Assembly: GCA_003250135.1 (NCBI GenBank)
Contig: QKHF01000289.1
Span: 1-14,414, forward strand
Reading direction: 5' to 3'
DNA from: Paracoccaceae bacterium
GTDB taxonomy: Bacteria > Pseudomonadota > Alphaproteobacteria > Rhodobacterales > Rhodobacteraceae
Length of the DNA stretch: 14,414 bases
Shown: positions 7,246 through 13,786 of the stretch, piece by piece
Numbering within the stretch: position 1 is the stretch's first letter
Layout: each line of letters opens with the position of its first letter
Notes under the pieces: generated by a model
What the model was told of the DNA's origin: nothing
What the model saw: only the letters and a program-made list of their open reading frames with translations
The model's database searches: none
Program-made: the position numbers and the translations under genes

Positions 7246-8112
7246 ATGCCTGCTGCGTCAACGCCTGTCGACCCCAAGAACGCAATCGCCTACCAGGGCG
7301 AGCCCGGCGCGTTCTCGCATCAGGCGTGCAGCGAGGTGTTTCCGGACATGACGCCGGTCTCTTGCCCGAGCTTCGAGGAGGCGATCGCCGAGGTGCGCAA
7401 CGGCGACGCGAAGCTCGCCATGCTGCCGGTGGAGAACTCCACCTACGGCCGCGTCGCCGATATCCATCATCTGCTGCCCGAGTCGGGCCTTTACATCATC
7501 GCCGAGCACTTCGTGCCGGTCCGCATCCAGTTGCTGGGGGTGCCCGGCGCCAAGCTGGCGGAGGTGAAGGAGGCGCAGAGCCACACCGTTCTCCTGGGCC
7601 AGTGCCGGAAATATCTTCGCGATCACGGCATCACGCCGGTGGTGGGCGCCGATACGGCGGGGTCGGCCAAGGAGGTCGCCGAAGCGGGCGATCCAAGCCG
7701 CGCGGCGCTCGCGTCGCGTCTGGCCGGCGATATCTATGGGCTCGAATCGCTCGCCGAGAACATCGAGGACACCACGCACAACACCACGCGCTTCCTGGTG
7801 ATGTCGCGCCAGAAGATCGAGGCGGACCCGACCGAAGGCCCCGCCATCACCAGCTTCGTGTTCCGGGTCCGCAACGTGCCCGCCGCGCTCTACAAGGCGA
7901 TGGGCGGCTTCGCGACCAACGGCGTGAACATGGTCAAGCTGGAGAGCTACATGATCGATGGATCGTTCTCGGCGACCCAGTTCTACGCCGATATCGAGGG
8001 GCATCCCAGCGAACGCAGCGTGCAGCTGGCGATGGAGGAGCTGGGCTTTTTCACCGACTATCTGCGCGTGCTCGGCACCTATCCCCGCCACCCGCGGCGG
8101 GATGAGCGGTAG
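7246..8112 (+). CDS. pheA: Prephenate dehydratase with C-terminal ACT domain
   Basis: Converts prephenate to phenylpyruvate, the committed step of phenylalanine synthesis, in the cytoplasm; 288 aa. It is monofunctional, with no chorismate mutase domain. The catalytic domain (about 12-190) shows AYQGEPGAFSHQA, PVENS (61-65), SHTVLLGQC (112-120) and the catalytic TRF motif (181-183) after ENIEDTTHNT. The ACT domain (about 200-280) has PAALYKAMGGFATNGVNM and KLESYMIDG. The usual ESRP phenylalanine-binding motif is ESYM here, which as I recall is normal in alphaproteobacteria. ATG 7246 has AGAGGA (7231-7236) upstream; upstream in-frame codons from 7096 lie in the promoter region. It stands alone. 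In rhizobia kdsB often lies between a cycM-type cytochrome and pheA; here it is absent. Confidence 0.95.
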   Translation: MPAASTPVDPKNAIAYQGEPGAFSHQACSEVFPDMTPVSCPSFEEAIAEVRNGDAKLAMLPVENSTYGRVADIHHLLPESGLYIIAEHFVPVRIQLLGVPGAKLAEVKEAQSHTVLLGQCRKYLRDHGITPVVGADTAGSAKEVAEAGDPSRAALASRLAGDIYGLESLAENIEDTTHNTTRFLVMSRQKIEADPTEGPAITSFVFRVRNVPAALYKAMGGFATNGVNMVKLESYMIDGSFSATQFYADIEGHPSERSVQLAMEELGFFTDYLRVLGTYPRHPRRDER

Positions 8113-8125
8113 GGGGACCCGCCGC
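8094..8125. terminator. Possible bidirectional terminator between convergent pheA and antiporter genes
   Basis: GCGGCGGG (8094-8101) and CCCGCCGC (8118-8125) form a perfect 8-bp stem around a 16-base loop that contains the end of pheA. The intergenic gap is only 13 bases, so a shared hairpin is plausible. Neither strand has a clear T tract after it, so the call is weak. Confidence 0.3.
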
Positions 8126-9361
8126 TCACTTCGCCCCGTTTCGCCTTTCGAACACGAGCGACAGGATGATGGGGCTGAGCACGGTGGTGATGACTGACAT
8201 CAGGATCACCGCTGAGAAGAGGTGCGCCACGACGCCTCCGCCCTGATCGAACAGACCGGCTTTCAGCGCGATCCCGGCGATCACCAACTCGACCGCGCCG
8301 CGGGGGCTCATCCCGATTCCGATCACCGCGGAATCGCGCGTGTTGAAGCCGAAGGCGCGCGCGCCGAGCCCGGCGCCGACGATCTTGCCGACAAAGGCGC
8401 AGAGGATCAGAAGGATCACGAAACCGGGGGCGGCCAGCAGCGGCGCGATGTCCAGCTCCAACCCGATGGAGGCGAAGAAGATCGGCGCGAGGAACCCGAA
8501 GGTCATCGCCGAGATGGTCTGGCGCACCCGATCATAGCTTTGCTCGTCGATGGTTGATTGACCGAAATAGAGCCCGGCAATGAATGCGCCGACGATGAAG
8601 TGCAGGTTCAGCATCTCGGCCAGAACCGCGAAGGCGAACGCGCCGACCAGCATCGCGCTCATCTCCAGCTCATGCACTTTCAGGCGGTGCATGAATCGGC
8701 CGCCCCAGGGAAAGACGAACAGGCCGACAACGGCGGTCACCGCGAAGAACAGCGCGATCTTCGCCGACAGGATCAGAAAGTCGAGCAGCCCCGGCGGCTC
8801 CTCGGCCCCGATGATCCCGGTCAGCCAGGCCAGCAAAATCAGGCTGAGAATGTCGTCGAACACCGCGGCCGAGACGATCGTCTCACCGATCCGCGTGTTC
8901 AGCTTGCCGAGATCGGCGAGAATGCGCACCGTCGCCGGGACCGCCGTGATCGCCAGCGCGACGCCGAGAAACAACGCCTGCGCGGGACGGAGGGGCGATT
9001 CCGGCAGAAACGCCCAGCCCAGCCCAAGGCCAAGCCCAAGTGGAACCAGCATGCCGCCGACTGCGACCGCGAGCGCTCCGCCTGAGCGCTGGAAGACCTT
9101 GTTCGGCTGCATCTCGACGCCCGCGAACAGCATCAGGAAGAACATGCCGAGATCGGTGACGGTGACGAAGACCTCGTTTCGCTCCAGACCGATCAGATTG
9201 GGGAAGGCGCCCGGATACTTCGCGACGACCGCGCCCAGCGCGACTCCGGCGATCAGTTCGCCGACCAGCGCGGGTTGCTCAAGCCGCTCCGCCGCCTCGC
9301 CGAAGACCCGCGTGGCGACCAGCAAAACCAGAAGAACATAGAACAGGTCCATCTGCGCCAT
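8126..9361 (-). CDS. Cation:proton antiporter, CPA2 family (Na_H_Exchanger domain)
   Basis: Inner-membrane antiporter that exchanges protons for Na+ or K+; 411 aa and about 12-13 hydrophobic segments across the whole length. The paired aspartates of the electrogenic CPA2 group are at 169-170 (AAVFDDILSLILLAWL). The discontinuous TM4 region reads ALAITAVPATVRILADLG (about 135-152). The N-terminal segment has QPALVGELIAGVALG. No RCK/TrkA-N domain follows, so it resembles NapA-type exchangers rather than glutathione-gated KefB/C. The start at 9361 lacks a clear Shine-Dalgarno; the ATG three codons on (9352) is equally possible. It is convergent with pheA and downstream of the nudC pair. Ion specificity cannot be told from sequence. 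Confidence 0.9.
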   Translation of the reverse strand: MAQMDLFYVLLVLLVATRVFGEAAERLEQPALVGELIAGVALGAVVAKYPGAFPNLIGLERNEVFVTVTDLGMFFLMLFAGVEMQPNKVFQRSGGALAVAVGGMLVPLGLGLGLGWAFLPESPLRPAQALFLGVALAITAVPATVRILADLGKLNTRIGETIVSAAVFDDILSLILLAWLTGIIGAEEPPGLLDFLILSAKIALFFAVTAVVGLFVFPWGGRFMHRLKVHELEMSAMLVGAFAFAVLAEMLNLHFIVGAFIAGLYFGQSTIDEQSYDRVRQTISAMTFGFLAPIFFASIGLELDIAPLLAAPGFVILLILCAFVGKIVGAGLGARAFGFNTRDSAVIGIGMSPRGAVELVIAGIALKAGLFDQGGGVVAHLFSAVILMSVITTVLSPIILSLVFERRNGAK

Positions 9362-9403
9362 CCGGGCGCGGCCCGGCGAGCGACGCCGGACAGCGCCTTT
9401 GCA

Positions 9404-9432
9404 ATTCTACATCCGATTGACCTGTTTGGGAA
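9404..9432 (-). promoter_or_regulatory. Candidate promoter for the antiporter gene
   Basis: On the minus strand TTCCCA (9427-9432) lies 17 bases from TAGAAT (9404-9409), a good -10 box. The predicted start near 9397 leaves a leader of about 36 bases. This would let the antiporter be expressed independently of the nudC operon upstream. Confidence 0.35.
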
Positions 9433-9465
9433 ATTCCTGGCGGACGAAGCGACGCTGAGAGAGGC

Positions 9466-9924
9466 CTAGCCCTCCTCCAGCGCCGCTGCCACCTTCTTCA
9501 GCGCCCGCGCCAGCCCCGCCTGCATCATCGGCGTAAACATGGCGATGGCGGGGGCGGCGCGCATCGCGGCCATGCCGACTGGATCGAGCCGCCAATGCGC
9601 GGTGAGGCGACAGGCGGCGGCTTCGCGCTCGGTCAGGGACAGGCGCAGGGTGGTGCTCCAGCCGCGGGTCAGGGTCTGGAAGGCCACGGCCTCGCCCTCG
9701 GCGAATTCGACCATCTCCACCTCGGCGGCGCGGGCGAAGGGGCCGAAATCGCCCTCGATGCGCCAGCGCGCGCCGGTCCCGGCCGGGGCGCCCGGGTCGG
9801 CGTCCAGCCGCTCCACCGCCGTCACCCGTTTCGAGCGTTCGGCCAGCGCGCCGAGATCGGTGATCCGCGCGAAGATCACCCCCGGCGCGGCGGCGACGCG
9901 CCGATCCGCCTTGAACTCGGGCAT
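9466..9924 (-). CDS. SRPBCC-fold protein (polyketide cyclase/START-like), function unknown
   Basis: Small cytoplasmic protein of 152 aa with the helix-grip layout of the SRPBCC superfamily. An N-terminal strand and loop reads RRVAAAPGVIFARITDL (9-24). A central run of beta strands covers about 50-112 (GARWRIEGDFGPFARAAEVEM...LTAHWRLDP). A long amphipathic C-terminal helix ends ARALKKVAAALEEG. The fold forms a hydrophobic pocket for lipids or small aromatics, but no ligand or catalytic residue is evident. Its ATG overlaps the nudC stop as TGATG, so the two are translationally coupled and probably co-regulated. A functional link to NudC is not implied by any known pathway. Fold call good; specific function not assignable. 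Confidence 0.8.
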   Translation of the reverse strand: MPEFKADRRVAAAPGVIFARITDLGALAERSKRVTAVERLDADPGAPAGTGARWRIEGDFGPFARAAEVEMVEFAEGEAVAFQTLTRGWSTTLRLSLTEREAAACRLTAHWRLDPVGMAAMRAAPAIAMFTPMMQAGLARALKKVAAALEEG

Positions 9925-10862
9925 CAGACCGCGTCCCAGCCGTCGAGAGCGCCCGCGACCCAGGCTTCCAGAATGTGCCGGGCGATGGCGCCCCTGCGCG
10001 CCGGGGCGAAGCGCTCGCCCTCGCCCGCCAGCGTGCGGGCGACCTCGGCCTTAGAGACCCAGAGCGCGTCCTCCAGCTCCGTCGGATCGATGGTGAGGTT
10101 CTCGCCCAGCGCCTTGGCTGCGCAGCCGAACATCAGCGAAGACGGAAACGGCCAGGGCTGGCTGGCGAGATAGCGGACCCGGCCGACCTCGACGCCCGTC
10201 TCCTCGGCCACCTCGCGCCGGACGGCGGCCTCCAGCGTCTCGCCCGGCTCCATGAACCCGGCGAGCAGGGAATAGACCCGCGGCTCCCACATCGACTGCC
10301 GCCCCAGCAGCACCTTGTCGCCCGACAGCACCAGCATGATGACCACCGGGTCGGTGCGCGGGAAATGCAAGGACCCGCAGGCGGGGCAACGGCGGCGCCA
10401 GCCCGCCTGATCCACATCGCTGGGCTGGCCGCAGCGAGCGCAGAACCGATGCGCGCCATGCCATTCCCAGAGGCCCTTGGCGGTCGCCGCGGCGGCGCCG
10501 TCCTCGGCCGGAAGCTCCGCCATGATCGAGCGCAGGTCGATGAACTTGGCGCCGGAGACGGGTTTCGGAGCGGAGTCGCCCTCGGGCGGCAGGGCCGAGA
10601 CATCGACGGAGAAACGCGGCGCGCGATTCTCCAGCCCCAGAAAGGTCCAGTCGCCCGCCCCGGAGAATAGCGGGTCGTCGGTTGGCAGCCAGAGCGCCGC
10701 CTCAACCCGCCCTTCGTCCGACAGCCGGATCAGAGGCCGCCCACGCCACATCGTCAGCGCCCGCGCCGAGGGATCTGCGCGCAGCCGCTCCACGTCGCCG
10801 CGCAGATGCGCCGCGCGGTCCAGCGTTCCTGCGGCGAAGGTGATGGAGGTCTCGGGAATCAT
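9924..10862 (-). CDS. nudC: NAD(+) diphosphatase / NAD-capped RNA pyrophosphatase NudC
   Basis: Hydrolyses NADH/NAD+ to NMN(H) and AMP, and in E. coli removes NAD caps from RNA. The protein has 312 aa. The N-terminal domain (about 1-130) is followed by a four-cysteine zinc ribbon (C141, C144, C159, C162). The Nudix box GX5EX7REVXEETG begins at G202, with metal-binding REVAEE. The NudC-specific SQPWPFPSS motif after the box is at 234-242. I chose ATG 10862 because GAGGGG lies just upstream and the family-like sequence starts there. The longer frame to 10919 adds an Arg/Cys-rich stretch in the promoter zone. It is the first gene of a pair with the SRPBCC protein and is divergent from the SRP RNA gene. 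Confidence 0.93.
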   Translation of the reverse strand: MIPETSITFAAGTLDRAAHLRGDVERLRADPSARALTMWRGRPLIRLSDEGRVEAALWLPTDDPLFSGAGDWTFLGLENRAPRFSVDVSALPPEGDSAPKPVSGAKFIDLRSIMAELPAEDGAAAATAKGLWEWHGAHRFCARCGQPSDVDQAGWRRRCPACGSLHFPRTDPVVIMLVLSGDKVLLGRQSMWEPRVYSLLAGFMEPGETLEAAVRREVAEETGVEVGRVRYLASQPWPFPSSLMFGCAAKALGENLTIDPTELEDALWVSKAEVARTLAGEGERFAPARRGAIARHILEAWVAGALDGWDAV

Positions 10863-10890
10863 CGCGCCCCTCGGAAGACATGCGGCGCGC

Positions 10891-10919
10891 ACTCTGCGAC
10901 AGAGGAAAGGGCGCTGCAA
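10891..10919 (-). promoter_or_regulatory. Weak candidate promoter for nudC
   Basis: TTGCAG (10914-10919) and CAGAGT (10891-10896) on the minus strand are 17 bases apart. The start would fall near 10884, about 20 bases before the nudC ATG. The -10 match is poor. Confidence 0.25.
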
Positions 10920-10930
10920 CGGTCGGCGCC

Positions 10931-10959
10931 TTGCCCCGCCCGGCCCGACTCGCTATATC
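10931..10959 (+). promoter_or_regulatory. Promoter of the SRP RNA gene
   Basis: TTGCCC (10931-10936) and TATATC (10954-10959) are exactly 17 bases apart. The RNA's first paired base (10967) lies 8 bases after the -10 box, which is where a sigma-70 start is expected. The agreement between an independently placed RNA end and the promoter supports both calls. Confidence 0.65.
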
Positions 10960-10966
10960 GGCCCCC

Positions 10967-11060
10967 GAGAGGTTGGCGCGGGCGAGCGCCTCGCCAACCC
11001 GGTCAGGTCCGGAAGGAAGCAGCCGTAACGAGCCCCGCTTGGGTCGTTGTCCAACCTCTC
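10967..11060 (+). ncRNA. ffs: Signal recognition particle RNA (4.5S, small bacterial type)
   Basis: RNA scaffold that binds Ffh and FtsY and directs ribosomes making inner-membrane proteins to the translocon. The ends pair perfectly over 10 bp: GAGAGGTTGG (10967-10976) with CCAACCTCTC (11051-11060). The apical domain carries the near-invariant SRP core at 11001-11024, including the GGAA tetraloop (11011-11014). It also includes the asymmetric bulge formed by CAGG on one side and AGCA on the other, the M-domain binding site. A length of about 94 nt fits the small SRP RNAs of alphaproteobacteria, which lack the Alu domain. Exact ends are inferred from pairing and promoter position. No clear T-rich terminator follows. 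Confidence 0.95.
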
Positions 11061-11132
11061 ACTTCCCCTTCCCGCGTATCGCTGGTCTTATGCAGACGTT
11101 TCCGCGCAATCGGCGCGCATTGGAGACACGCG

Positions 11133-11501
11133 ATGGCGAAGGACAAAGAAGAAGAAAGCGCGGAAAAGCAGCGCAACTGGGCCGAGGACCGGACGATCCT
11201 CGCCAACGAGCGCACGTTTTCGGCCTGGATGGGCGCGGGGATGGGCGCGGTCGGCGTCGCCATCGGCCTGAAGGCGGTGTTCCGCGCGATCGACCCGGAA
11301 TGGGCGGGAAAGTCGGTCGCGACGATGTTCCTGCTGATCGCGATCATCATTTTCTGGACATCGCGCCAGCAGGCGGTCGAGACTTATTCGAGGCTGACCG
11401 AAACCGACGCCGAGGCGCTGCCGAAGAAAAGCTTCACCATGCTGGCGACGGCGATGACCATTGCGACGGTCGGGGTGGGCGCCGTGCTGTGGGCGATCTG
11501 A
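11133..11501 (+). CDS. DUF202 (YidH-like) small inner-membrane protein
   Basis: Protein of 122 aa with the DUF202 layout. A charged cytoplasmic N terminus is followed by the family motif RTILANERTFSAW (20-32). Three hydrophobic segments lie at about 33-51, 62-76 and 101-120, joined by a loop rich in charged residues (78-99). The biochemical function of this family is not established. GGAGA (11122-11126) precedes ATG 11133 with 6 bases between. The longer upstream frame runs through the SRP RNA gene and is not coding. It lies 72 bases after the SRP RNA and 74 bases before dnaX, so read-through from either direction of context is possible, but no shared role is evident. Confidence 0.85.
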   Translation: MAKDKEEESAEKQRNWAEDRTILANERTFSAWMGAGMGAVGVAIGLKAVFRAIDPEWAGKSVATMFLLIAIIIFWTSRQQAVETYSRLTETDAEALPKKSFTMLATAMTIATVGVGAVLWAI

Positions 11502-11517
11502 GCCGGAGAGCGGTGGA

Positions 11518-11533
11518 CGCCCCCGCCGGGGCG
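11518..11533 (+). terminator. Possible terminator hairpin between the DUF202 gene and dnaX
   Basis: A perfect 6-bp stem CGCCCC/GGGGCG (11518-11523 with 11528-11533) closes a CGCC tetraloop, 17 bases after the DUF202 stop. There is no T tract, so it may only attenuate transcription or have no role. Confidence 0.3.
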
Positions 11534-11541
11534 GACTACGG

Positions 11542-11569
11542 TTCACCCTTGTTCTGAAACCGGCATGAT
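11542..11569 (+). promoter_or_regulatory. Candidate promoter for dnaX
   Basis: TTCACC (11542-11547) and CATGAT (11564-11569) are 16 bases apart. Transcription would begin near 11576, at or next to the first GTG of dnaX, which would make the message leaderless or nearly so. Match quality is moderate. Confidence 0.3.
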
Positions 11570-11575
11570 TCCGGG

Positions 11576-13426
11576 GTGCACGTGTCCGAGACCAACGACA
11601 GCGGGTATCAAGTTCTCGCCCGCAAATACCGTCCAGCCGATTTCGACGCCCTGATCGGGCAGGAAGCGATGGTCCGGACGCTGAAAAACGCGTTCGAGAC
11701 CGACCGCATCGCCCATGCCTTCATCCTCACCGGCGTCCGCGGGGTCGGCAAGACGACCACCGCGCGGATCATCGCCAAGGGCCTCAACTGCGTCGGGCCG
11801 GACGGGCAAGGCGGGCCCACCGTACAGCCCTGCGGTCAGTGCGAGCCCTGCCGCGCCATCGCCGAATCGCGCCATGTGGACGTGCTGGAGATGGACGCCG
11901 CCAGCCGCACCGGCGTCGGCGACATTCGCGAGATCATCGACTCGGTGCGCTACCGGGCGGCCTCGGCGCGCTACAAGGTCTACATCATCGATGAGGTGCA
12001 CATGCTCAGCACCTCGGCCTTCAACGCGCTTCTGAAGACGCTGGAGGAGCCCCCGCCCCACGTGGTCTTCATCTTCGCCACCACCGAGATCCGCAAGGTG
12101 CCGGTCACGGTGCTGAGCCGCTGCCAGCGCTTCGATCTGCGCCGGATCGAGCCGGAGGCGCTGATGGCGTTCCTGGCCGACGTGGCGAAAAAGGAAGGCG
12201 CGGAGATCGCGGGGGACGCGCTGGCGCTGATCACGCGGGCCGCCGAAGGCTCGGTGCGCGATGCGCTGTCGCTTCTGGATCAGGCCATCGCCCATGGCGC
12301 GGGAGCAACGACGGCGGAGCAGGTGCGCGCCATGCTGGGACTCGCCGACCGGGGCCGGGTGCTGGACCTCTTTGACTTGATCATGAAGGGCGACGCGGCG
12401 GGCGCGCTGGCGGAGCTCTCCGCGCAATACTCGGACGGGGCCGACCCGCTGGCGGTGCTGCGCGACCTCGCCGAGCTGACGCACTGGATCTCGACGCTGA
12501 AGATTGACGCGGCGCTGGGCGACGACCCGACCATCGCGCCGGATGAGCGCGGGCGCGGACGCGAGATGGCCGAGGGCCTGTCGATGCGGGCGCTGGCCCG
12601 CGCATGGCAAATGCTCTTGAAGGCGCTGGAGGAGGTGGCCAACGCGCCCAATGCGATGATGGCCGCCGAGATGGCGGTGATCCGCCTGACTCATGTCTCC
12701 GAATTGCCCTCGCCCGAGGAAATTCTGCGCAAACTGGAGGGCCTGCCCAGTTCGGATGGACCGCCCGCCTCGCCCGGCCCCGCCGCGCCGAATGGCGGCA
12801 ATGGCGGCGGCGTCTCGGCCCGCGGGCATGGCGGCTCGTCGGTTGGGGCGCCGGCCAGACCTTCGGGCGGACCGGTGGCGCAGCTTGCGGCGGTCTCGAC
12901 CACCGAGCCCGACCGCGCGGCCGCGCCCAACCGCGCCGCGGCGCTGGCGCCCTTCGCCCGGTTCGACGACGTGGTCGCGCTGATCCGCGAAAAGCGCGAC
13001 GTGAAGCTTCTGACCGAGGTGGAGGATTACCTGCGCCTCGCTCGCTTCGAGCCCGGCCTGATCGAGTTCCAGCTCGCCCCCGGCGCGCCCAACGACTTCC
13101 CCGGCGCGCTGAAACGGCGGCTGGAGGAGTGGACCCGCGCGCGCTGGGTGGTCTCGGTCGTCGCCGAGGGCGGCGCCGACACGCTGGCCGAGGTGGCGCG
13201 CGGCGCGGCGGACGACCTCAGGCGCCGGGCGCTGGAGCACCCGCTGGTGCTGGCCGCGCTGGAGACGTTCCCGGAGATCGACCCCGGCGCGATAAAAGCG
13301 ACGCCGATCGCCGATCCGGACTCCACTCCCGATCCCGAGTTGGGTATGGACGGCCCCGATTACGGCGACGGGGAGTTCCTCGACGCGGATGACCCCTATC
13401 TCGACCCGTTCGGTGAGGATTTGTGA
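11576..13426 (+). CDS. dnaX: DNA polymerase III clamp-loader subunit tau/gamma
   Basis: AAA+ ATPase that loads the sliding clamp and couples polymerases in the replisome; 616 aa. Domain I has Walker A GVRGVGKT (53-60), a zinc module (C72, C86, C89, C92), Walker B VYIIDE (135-140), sensor FATTE and the SRC arginine-finger motif (181-183). The collar domain runs to about 370. A Gly/Pro/Ala-rich linker (about 385-440) leads to a tau-specific domain (about 450-570) and a very acidic tail ending DPFGEDL. The start is GTG; 11576 and 11582 are both in frame, and only 11582 has GGGG at a usable distance, so the true start may be two codons later. No slippery site lies near the linker, so any short (gamma) form probably arises by proteolysis, as with ClpXP in Caulobacter. 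Coupled to ybaB by TGATG. Confidence 0.96.
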   Translation: MHVSETNDSGYQVLARKYRPADFDALIGQEAMVRTLKNAFETDRIAHAFILTGVRGVGKTTTARIIAKGLNCVGPDGQGGPTVQPCGQCEPCRAIAESRHVDVLEMDAASRTGVGDIREIIDSVRYRAASARYKVYIIDEVHMLSTSAFNALLKTLEEPPPHVVFIFATTEIRKVPVTVLSRCQRFDLRRIEPEALMAFLADVAKKEGAEIAGDALALITRAAEGSVRDALSLLDQAIAHGAGATTAEQVRAMLGLADRGRVLDLFDLIMKGDAAGALAELSAQYSDGADPLAVLRDLAELTHWISTLKIDAALGDDPTIAPDERGRGREMAEGLSMRALARAWQMLLKALEEVANAPNAMMAAEMAVIRLTHVSELPSPEEILRKLEGLPSSDGPPASPGPAAPNGGNGGGVSARGHGGSSVGAPARPSGGPVAQLAAVSTTEPDRAAAPNRAAALAPFARFDDVVALIREKRDVKLLTEVEDYLRLARFEPGLIEFQLAPGAPNDFPGALKRRLEEWTRARWVVSVVAEGGADTLAEVARGAADDLRRRALEHPLVLAALETFPEIDPGAIKATPIADPDSTPDPELGMDGPDYGDGEFLDADDPYLDPFGEDL

Positions 13427-13779
13427 TGCTTAAGGGACTCGGACAGCTCGGCGATCTCGGCAAGATCATGGCTCAGGCCAAGGAAATGCAGGAGAAGATG
13501 CAGGAGCTGCAGCAGCGGATGGAGACGATCACGGCGGAAGGGAGCTCCGGCGCCGGGATGGTCAAGGCCACCGTCACCGCCAAGGGCAAGCTGACGAGCC
13601 TTGAGGTCGACCCCGCCCTCTTTTCCGGCGAAGAGGACAAGGCGGTCCTCGAAGACCTGATCGTCGCCGCCGTCAACGACGCGCAGGAGAAGGCCATCGC
13701 CCTCGGTCAGGAGGAAATGGCCAAGATGACCCAGGAAATGGGCCTGCCCGCGGGGATGCTGCCGGGCGGGATGGGCTAG
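13426..13779 (+). CDS. ybaB: YbaB/EbfC nucleoid-associated DNA-binding protein
   Basis: Small DNA-binding protein that forms tweezer-like dimers on the nucleoid; 117 aa. A Met/Gln/Lys-rich helix (about 14-36, QAKEMQEKMQELQQRM) is followed by a beta hairpin with GMVKATVTAKGKLTSLEVDP (44-63). A C-terminal helix (72-105) ends in a short Gly/Met-rich tail (GLPAGMLPGGMG). ATG 13426 overlaps the dnaX stop as TGATG, and GAGGA (13415-13419) lies 6 bases upstream. The GTG one codon earlier (13423) is less likely. The dnaX-ybaB pairing is conserved in bacteria and usually continues into recR; here recR does not follow. Confidence 0.93.
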   Translation: MLKGLGQLGDLGKIMAQAKEMQEKMQELQQRMETITAEGSSGAGMVKATVTAKGKLTSLEVDPALFSGEEDKAVLEDLIVAAVNDAQEKAIALGQEEMAKMTQEMGLPAGMLPGGMG

Positions 13780-13786
13780 CCCCCGC
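13766..13786. terminator. Possible shared terminator between convergent ybaB and GNAT genes
   Basis: GCGGG (13766-13770) can pair with CCCGC (13782-13786) around the two stop regions, and a 10-bp perfect palindrome GGGCTAGCCC (13773-13782) overlaps it. The gap between the genes is 7 bases. There is no T tract on either strand; weak call. Confidence 0.25.

Noticed and set aside
12187..12193. G-AAA-AAG heptamer in frame in dnaX as a -1 frameshift site
   Set aside because: It falls at codons 205-206, inside the AAA+ module, too early to give a functional gamma. The first base is not the A of the efficient site, and I saw no supporting structure.
11543..13240. Minus-strand frame of 565 codons opposite dnaX
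   Set aside because: dnaX is unmistakable on the plus strand, and the opposite frame is Arg/Gln/His-rich with no recognisable domain.
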